Below are positions 6,734 to 10,998 of a stretch of 10,998 nt of DNA, piece by piece. The notes below the pieces were generated by a model. The model ran no database searches. It was not told the origin of the DNA and saw only the letters and a program-made list of their open reading frames with translations. The stretch lies in contig RGYX01000017.1 of the NCBI GenBank assembly GCA_010031845.1, forward strand, positions 1 through 10,998, read 5' to 3'. The first letter of the stretch is position 1, and every line of letters begins with the position of its first letter. The translations under genes were made by a program, and so were the position numbers. Source of the DNA: Verrucomicrobiota bacterium. GTDB taxonomy: Bacteria; Verrucomicrobiota; Verrucomicrobiia; Methylacidiphilales; Verrucolacustridaceae.

Positions 6734-9700
6734 GTGCGAAGACTTATCCCAATCGCTTTTCTCGCCTTCTTGGGCCTGTTCGCCAGATCGGCCCAATCGG
6801 AAGTCATTCTGCAGTACTTCGAGACGCGTTGGGATGAAATTTACCAGCGGTTGCCGGAAATTGCCGAAATCGGTTACGAATCCATGTGGACCCCGCCCCC
6901 CGGCAAGTCCCCCATCGGTGGCCCCTACCCTTTCGCCTACGGTGGCAACGTCGGTTACAACTCGTTCGACCGATTCGATCTTGGAGACATACCCCAACGC
7001 GGCAATTGGGAAACCCGCTACGGTTCCCGCACCTCCCTGCGCAACTTGGTGGACAACGCCCACCAGGCTGACATCAAGATCTACCCCGACATTGTCTTCA
7101 ATCACGCCGGTAACGGACCGGACTTCCGCACCTACCCCGGCATGGTGCCACAGGACTTTCACGTCTGGACGGATGCCTCCCAACCGGGCGGATTTAAGCG
7201 CGCCCCGCGGATGAATGTTTGGACACCCGACAACGGTTACGGGGGCACATTGAATCAGGAACTCGTCAGCCTGATCGATATTGTCCTCGAATTCGATAAT
7301 CGATTCCAAACCGGTGCCCCCAATTACGCGGCCGACCCCACCCCCTTCGTCCGCCATCCAGGGGATTCAGAAAAATACCCGTACTTTTCCCAAACCGGTT
7401 TCACCACGGAAAATTCCCGCCAATTCATGGTGCGCTGGATCAACTGGCTGGGCTACGCCATGGACTACGATGGCGTCCGCCTGGATGCTCCCAAGCACGT
7501 CTACAAGGACTTTTTCGGCCTTCCCAATCAGACCACGGATGTAAAAAACCAGACCTTCCTTTACAACGTCCAACGGAACTTCAAGGAGCGCCGTCTGGGG
7601 CGCGCCGCCAACACCGCGGTCAGCGACATCACGTTTGCCGATATGTACAAAAACGATCTACGCCGCAACGATGCCATGATCTTTTCGGAATTCTTCATTG
7701 GCTCCCAGGCGGAGGTGGACTACTGGCGCAACCCGGCCGACCGCAACTGGGGCATCCAGAGCCGCTACCTGGATTTTCCGCGCAAATCCGCCCTGATCAT
7801 GAACGCCTTTAACGGCAGCAATCTCGGGGCCTTGGCCGACACCACTTCCGGTTTCAGCCCCGAGGAGGGCGTGACCTTTGCCCACAGTCACGATGAAAAT
7901 CCCCCGGCCAAACTGGAATTAGCCTATGCCTACATCCTCACTCACATCGGCGTGCCGATTGTCTACTTCTCCGGAAATAACCTCAACGCCTCGGAAATTG
8001 GCCGCACCCAAGGAAAAAACACCTGGATGAACAAAGGCTACGACTACGCCCTCGGCGACACGGTCAATGGTTTCCAATCCAGCGCCATTCCCAATTTGGT
8101 CTACATCCACAACCAGTTCTGCCGGGGCAAGGAATACAATCGTTGGACGGAAAACAGCTATTTTTCCTATGAACGGTACGATGATCTGAATAGCAACGGC
8201 AGTCCCGACTCCGGCGAGGGTCTTCTTCTCGTGGTTCTCAACAATTCCGGCTCAGACCAAACCCGTAACGGCATCCAGACCTCCTTCTCCCCCGGAACGA
8301 CACTAAAAGACTATACGGGAAAAAATCCGAGCCTCGTGACCGTGGATGGCACCGGTAAAGTCAACATCACGGTCGGAGGATGGTCGGGCCAAGGTTGGGG
8401 CTGCTGGGCCCCCATCAATGCCGGAGCCCCAGCCACCGGTGACGCCATCTCCGTCACTTCTTCTACCGGAGCCGCCCTGCCCACCATTCCATGGGTCATT
8501 CCCGCCGGACGGGACGGAGTTGCCAAACCGATCCGCAGCATCACCCGCATCACTGGAGACAGCGTCAATATCGACGTCGCCTATTCAGAGCCTGCCCAAG
8601 GCGGAGAAACGGTGGATAGCGTCATTGTGAAGTGGGGGCAGGGTCGGAACCTCAACGCCACCGCCACGGACTTCACCGGACAGGACATGGTCACGGGCGG
8701 ATTCGAGCAGGCCACCCGCGTGGGCACGAACAAACAGTTTCGTCTCGTGGCCGACCTCACCGGGGTCCCCGAGGGCCTGCATGTTATCAAAGCCCGCGTT
8801 TTCAACGGCCGCACCGGCAAACCTGCTCTATTCCAGACCTTCACCAAAACCGTATATGTGGATCGTCGTGGACCTGAGCTCGTTTTCGAAAACCTCAACG
8901 CCGGCGAAACGATCCAAGGCGCCCGGGTGATCACGATCAACAACCCCGATCGAACTCTTTTCAACCTGACTTACTCCCTGGATGGCGGCGCTCCACAGCA
9001 AGCCGATATGGTGATCCGAGGCAAATGGCGACTCAATCTGAGCGGTCTATCCTCCGGAAACCATAGCATCACTCTGAACGCCACCGAGGCGGACTACGGC
9101 TCAAATCGTACTACGATCAACACCTCCACCCTCACCCGCAGTTTCACCGTCGACACCGTCGGAACCGCTATTGCCCTCAGCCACACCAATAACACCACGT
9201 TAAACGAGCCATTTTTCAAGACCGTCGTCACGGTTCCCACCGGGACGTCCACCAATAGCGTGAAACTCTATTGGGACGGGTATGAGCAGCCCGCCTTAAC
9301 GGAAAATCCCTCTGGAAGCGGCAAATTTGAATCCACCTTCGATGGGCGCTATGTGCCTACCAACGGCGTCACCCGGCAGTTCACCGGCGCTTTTATCAAC
9401 GGCACCCATTTCTTTGAAGCAGTGGTCGGAGCCGGCACCTCGAATGAAAATCGCATTTCCCGCCGGGTAGTCTTCAACCTGTATGGCCAAAACATGCAGG
9501 ATACGGACGGCGACGGCGTTCCGGACGAAATCGAGCTCAGCGGTTTCCTCAATGGGACCAACCCCGGTCCGGATCAGGCATGGCCCGGGGACAACAGCAT
9601 GGATCTCATTCCGAATTTTGGAGAGACCTGGACTCGTCTCAATCCCATGAATGCCAATACCGATTATTCCGCCACCACGGATGGGGACAAGGATTCGGAC

Positions 9701-10204
9701 GGGGATGGCGTTTCCAACCTGCAGGAGGTGATCAAGGGCTTCCGGATCAGCGGCAATCCCTATGCATATAACATCTACAGTACCTCCAGCGTTCCGCCGG
9801 CCACCGTCGGATCCTATGCGACCTCGGCCCTCAGCATGTCTGGTGGAAACAAAATCATCACTGTCACCTACCGCCCCAATGATGGAGTCCTCACCGGAGC
9901 CACCTCGGTCACGGTCAATTTCACGCCGACCGGCGGCGGTTCCCCACAAAGCTTCACCATGACCGGGGGTCCCACGGAGTTTACCTACGCCTACACGGCA
10001 CCCGCCGGCGCCACTTCGGTGGGCTACACCTTCACCAGTGGCAGTTCCACCGATAGTAGCGGCGCGGCGTCGTGGACGGCCTCCACCAGCGCGGCTTTTG
10101 TCATGGACGGTCTGTTCGACAGCCAAAATTTCCTCGTCTGCGACAACGGCCATCCGCGGCAACAAACTCTACACCGCGACCTGGTCGCCCAAGGGAGGCA
10201 ATAA
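6734..10204 (+). CDS. Secreted multi-domain GH13 alpha-amylase-family protein (frameshifted near its 3' part)
   Basis: GTG start; residues 1-22 form a signal peptide (MRRLIPIAFLAFLGLFARSA, then Q-S before EVILQYF). All four GH13 conserved regions are present: DIVFNH (Asp119, His124); GVRLDAPKH with Arg249 and nucleophile Asp251; FSEFF with acid/base Glu319; AHSHDE with His386 and Asp387. The enzyme should hydrolyse or transfer alpha-1,4-glucans outside the cytoplasm; exact specificity is not readable. The catalytic barrel runs to about residue 470, then a domain C-like sandwich (to about 560) with an EF-hand-like loop at 8183-8218. Beta modules follow (8430-9490), then calcium loops (9500-9727) and a CBM25/26-like module (9848-10093). 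The frame is good to about 10145; the last 20 codons before TAA 10202-10204 are out-of-frame sequence. The true protein continues in the frame of 10149-10998, giving more than 1,400 residues. Confidence 0.9.
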   Translation: MRRLIPIAFLAFLGLFARSAQSEVILQYFETRWDEIYQRLPEIAEIGYESMWTPPPGKSPIGGPYPFAYGGNVGYNSFDRFDLGDIPQRGNWETRYGSRTSLRNLVDNAHQADIKIYPDIVFNHAGNGPDFRTYPGMVPQDFHVWTDASQPGGFKRAPRMNVWTPDNGYGGTLNQELVSLIDIVLEFDNRFQTGAPNYAADPTPFVRHPGDSEKYPYFSQTGFTTENSRQFMVRWINWLGYAMDYDGVRLDAPKHVYKDFFGLPNQTTDVKNQTFLYNVQRNFKERRLGRAANTAVSDITFADMYKNDLRRNDAMIFSEFFIGSQAEVDYWRNPADRNWGIQSRYLDFPRKSALIMNAFNGSNLGALADTTSGFSPEEGVTFAHSHDENPPAKLELAYAYILTHIGVPIVYFSGNNLNASEIGRTQGKNTWMNKGYDYALGDTVNGFQSSAIPNLVYIHNQFCRGKEYNRWTENSYFSYERYDDLNSNGSPDSGEGLLLVVLNNSGSDQTRNGIQTSFSPGTTLKDYTGKNPSLVTVDGTGKVNITVGGWSGQGWGCWAPINAGAPATGDAISVTSSTGAALPTIPWVIPAGRDGVAKPIRSITRITGDSVNIDVAYSEPAQGGETVDSVIVKWGQGRNLNATATDFTGQDMVTGGFEQATRVGTNKQFRLVADLTGVPEGLHVIKARVFNGRTGKPALFQTFTKTVYVDRRGPELVFENLNAGETIQGARVITINNPDRTLFNLTYSLDGGAPQQADMVIRGKWRLNLSGLSSGNHSITLNATEADYGSNRTTINTSTLTRSFTVDTVGTAIALSHTNNTTLNEPFFKTVVTVPTGTSTNSVKLYWDGYEQPALTENPSGSGKFESTFDGRYVPTNGVTRQFTGAFINGTHFFEAVVGAGTSNENRISRRVVFNLYGQNMQDTDGDGVPDEIELSGFLNGTNPGPDQAWPGDNSMDLIPNFGETWTRLNPMNANTDYSATTDGDKDSDGDGVSNLQEVIKGFRISGNPYAYNIYSTSSVPPATVGSYATSALSMSGGNKIITVTYRPNDGVLTGATSVTVNFTPTGGGSPQSFTMTGGPTEFTYAYTAPAGATSVGYTFTSGSSTDSSGAASWTASTSAAFVMDGLFDSQNFLVCDNGHPRQQTLHRDLVAQGRQ
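8183..8218 (+). repeat. EF-hand-like calcium loop in the domain C region of the GH13 enzyme
   Basis: DLNSNGSPDSGE has the full 12-residue pattern: D1, N3, N5, G6, D9, E12. It sits between a strand reading YFSYERYD and the strand GLLLVVLNN of the sandwich after the catalytic barrel. It matches the loops in the neighbouring gene. It probably binds calcium and stabilises the exported enzyme, which is inference. Confidence 0.65.
8774..8875 (+). repeat. Protein-level repeat, copy 2: module edge shared with the upstream gene
   Basis: This 34-residue segment starts GLHVIKARVF and ends Asp-Arg-Arg-Gly-Pro. It aligns without gaps to 916-1017 in the first gene, with 17 of 34 residues identical by hand count. 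The shared core is QTFT.T.Y.D. In both genes an Ig-like module follows. Confidence 0.7.
9500..9727 (+). repeat. Thrombospondin type 3-like calcium loops in the GH13 gene
   Basis: DTDGDGVPDEIE begins at 9500, and DGDKDSDGDGVSNLQE spans 9680-9727. They are separated by about 50 residues of linker containing ETWTRLNPMN. The second ends in the same SNLQE text as the loops at 3253 and 6301 of the upstream gene. They separate the Ig-like modules from the starch-binding-like module. Confidence 0.8.
9848..10093 (+). other. CBM25/26-like starch-binding module
   Basis: The protein segment starts NKIITVTYRPNDGVLTGATS, continues through VNFTPTGGGSPQSFTMTGG and YAYTAPAGATSVGYTFTSGS, and ends near AASWTAS. 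This is the strand order of CBM25/CBM26 modules: an 'itV.Y.p..G.L.ga' opening, a middle 'ftMt', a 'vPagat.v.y.F' strand, and a terminal tryptophan. In known amylases these modules bind starch. The assignment is by pattern only. Confidence 0.55.
10145..10151 (+). other. Frameshift site 2: one extra base or a short deletion in the GH13 gene
   Basis: Upstream, the frame reads FLVCDNG up to about 10150. Downstream, family-like protein (AIRGNKLYTATWSPKGG) is in the next frame, from 10149. Removing one C at 10150-10151 joins them as CDNG-IRGNK. I recall related modules having a few residues such as NGM..xAA between these points, so a loss of 3n+2 bases is an alternative to a one-base gain. Confidence 0.7.
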
Positions 10205-10998
10205 CGATCACGTCATCCTCATCACCGACCAATTCGGCAATCCCATCAACGCTGGCCCGGCCACAGCCTCGGATTCCGCCTCCAATTACTCAAGCTGGGT
10301 AAACGGTGGGAACCAAGGCTCGGGTTTTGATGCTTGGGCAATCTCAGCCGGGGGATCTGGCTCTGGCGTTTTCTTGGGCGATCCAGCCGCAGCGGGCATC
10401 CAAGGCATGAGTTCGAAATCATTCGGTCTTTACGCCAACGGGGGGACAACTTCCTCGGCGACCGCCATTCGTTCCTTTTCCGCTTTGAATGTGGGTGACT
10501 CGATCTCTTTCCAATGGGGCATCAACTGGGATGGCGGCAACGGAGCAAACGGAAAGAAAGGTTTCAATCTTTGGGCAGGCACCACCTTCCTCATGAATGC
10601 CGAGAACGCCGGAACCTCCGACATCGTTGTCGGGGGATCCAGCTCCGGGATGGCATTTGGCACCCAAGCCATGAATTGGAGCATCACTCGATCCAGCGCC
10701 ACCACCTTGGAAGTTCGAGCCACCCGCAGAGATGGCGGGATCTTCACCCGGACCGTCACCGTCGGTTCCTCCGCCCCGACTCGGCTTGAATTTTACGCCT
10801 CCAATCTGGCCGCCGGGGATCAGCGACAGCCGTATTTCAATGATCTGCGTATCTACCGCAATGGGGCCTCCTCCAAGGGAGGCCAGGTGTACGGCGCCTT
10901 TGACGGCGCGGCTAACTCCAAACCTTGGATCTTTTCGACCCCGAACACCGCTTCGCAATACGGCTTTAAGACCTCCGGTCGCAACTGGCTCGGCAACC
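10149..10998 (+). CDS. 3' continuation of the GH13 protein: sandwich fragment plus lectin-like module (open at right edge)
   Basis: The frame is open without a stop to the window end. It begins with AIRGNKLYTATWSPKGG and NDHVILITDQFG, a DOMON-like strand pattern. From about 10272 to 10856 it carries a lectin-like beta-sandwich: GFDAWAIS, KSFGLYAN, GDSISFQWGINWDGG, and a final YFNDLRIY. The last 45 codons include AANSKPWIF. It has no convincing start of its own; TTG at 10098 lies in sequence that is meaningful only in the upstream frame. I therefore read it as the rest of the gene begun at 6734. Carbohydrate binding is likely but unproven, and the natural C-terminus is outside the window. Confidence 0.8.

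Noticed and set aside
9296..10165. Minus-strand open frame of 289 codons
   Set aside because: It is a shadow of the GH13 gene, whose plus-strand protein has clear modules here; the antisense protein shows no recognisable motif.

Overview
The window looks like one locus from a GC-rich, free-living bacterium, most likely of the Verrucomicrobiota (the wider PVC group is the fallback). The reasons are very large secreted multi-domain proteins, many DxDGDG-type (thrombospondin type 3-like) and DxNxNGxxD loops, the 'DPDGDGLSNLQEY..GSNP' segment followed by a short C-terminal beta-sandwich, and sandwich modules of a kind I associate with verrucomicrobial alpha-glucan enzymes. This placement is inference from style, not from a marker gene.

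Layout. Everything readable is on the + strand. Bases 2-6603 carry the end of one giant gene, at least 2,200 codons and open at the left edge. It is interrupted by a one-base frameshift at the C5 run 484-488, so it appears as a fragment (2-523) plus a 2,047-codon ORF (460-6603). In order it holds an N-terminal beta module, a sugar-binding-like module, Ig-like modules with two insertions of EF-hand-like calcium loops, a long thrombospondin type 3-like array, a beta-sandwich domain, a divergent GH57-like catalytic domain, a C-terminal beta domain, and a C-terminal calcium-loop/sandwich tail. Bases 6604-6733 are an AT-rich intergenic spacer (about 29% G+C). Bases 6734 to the right edge carry a second giant gene: signal peptide, GH13 alpha-amylase-type catalytic domain with all four conserved regions, Ig-like modules, calcium loops, a CBM25/26-like starch-binding module, then a second frameshift near 10145-10151. 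After it the protein continues in another frame to the window end with a lectin-like module.

How they fit together. Two neighbouring exported enzymes, one GH57-like and one GH13, sharing a homologous beta module and calcium-loop linkers, suggest a cell-surface or extracellular alpha-glucan (starch/glycogen-like) degradation locus. Both frameshifts are repaired by simple edits that give continuous, family-like protein. Sequencing or assembly error is therefore at least as likely as true gene decay. No tRNA, rRNA, CRISPR array, insertion sequence or phage gene was seen.
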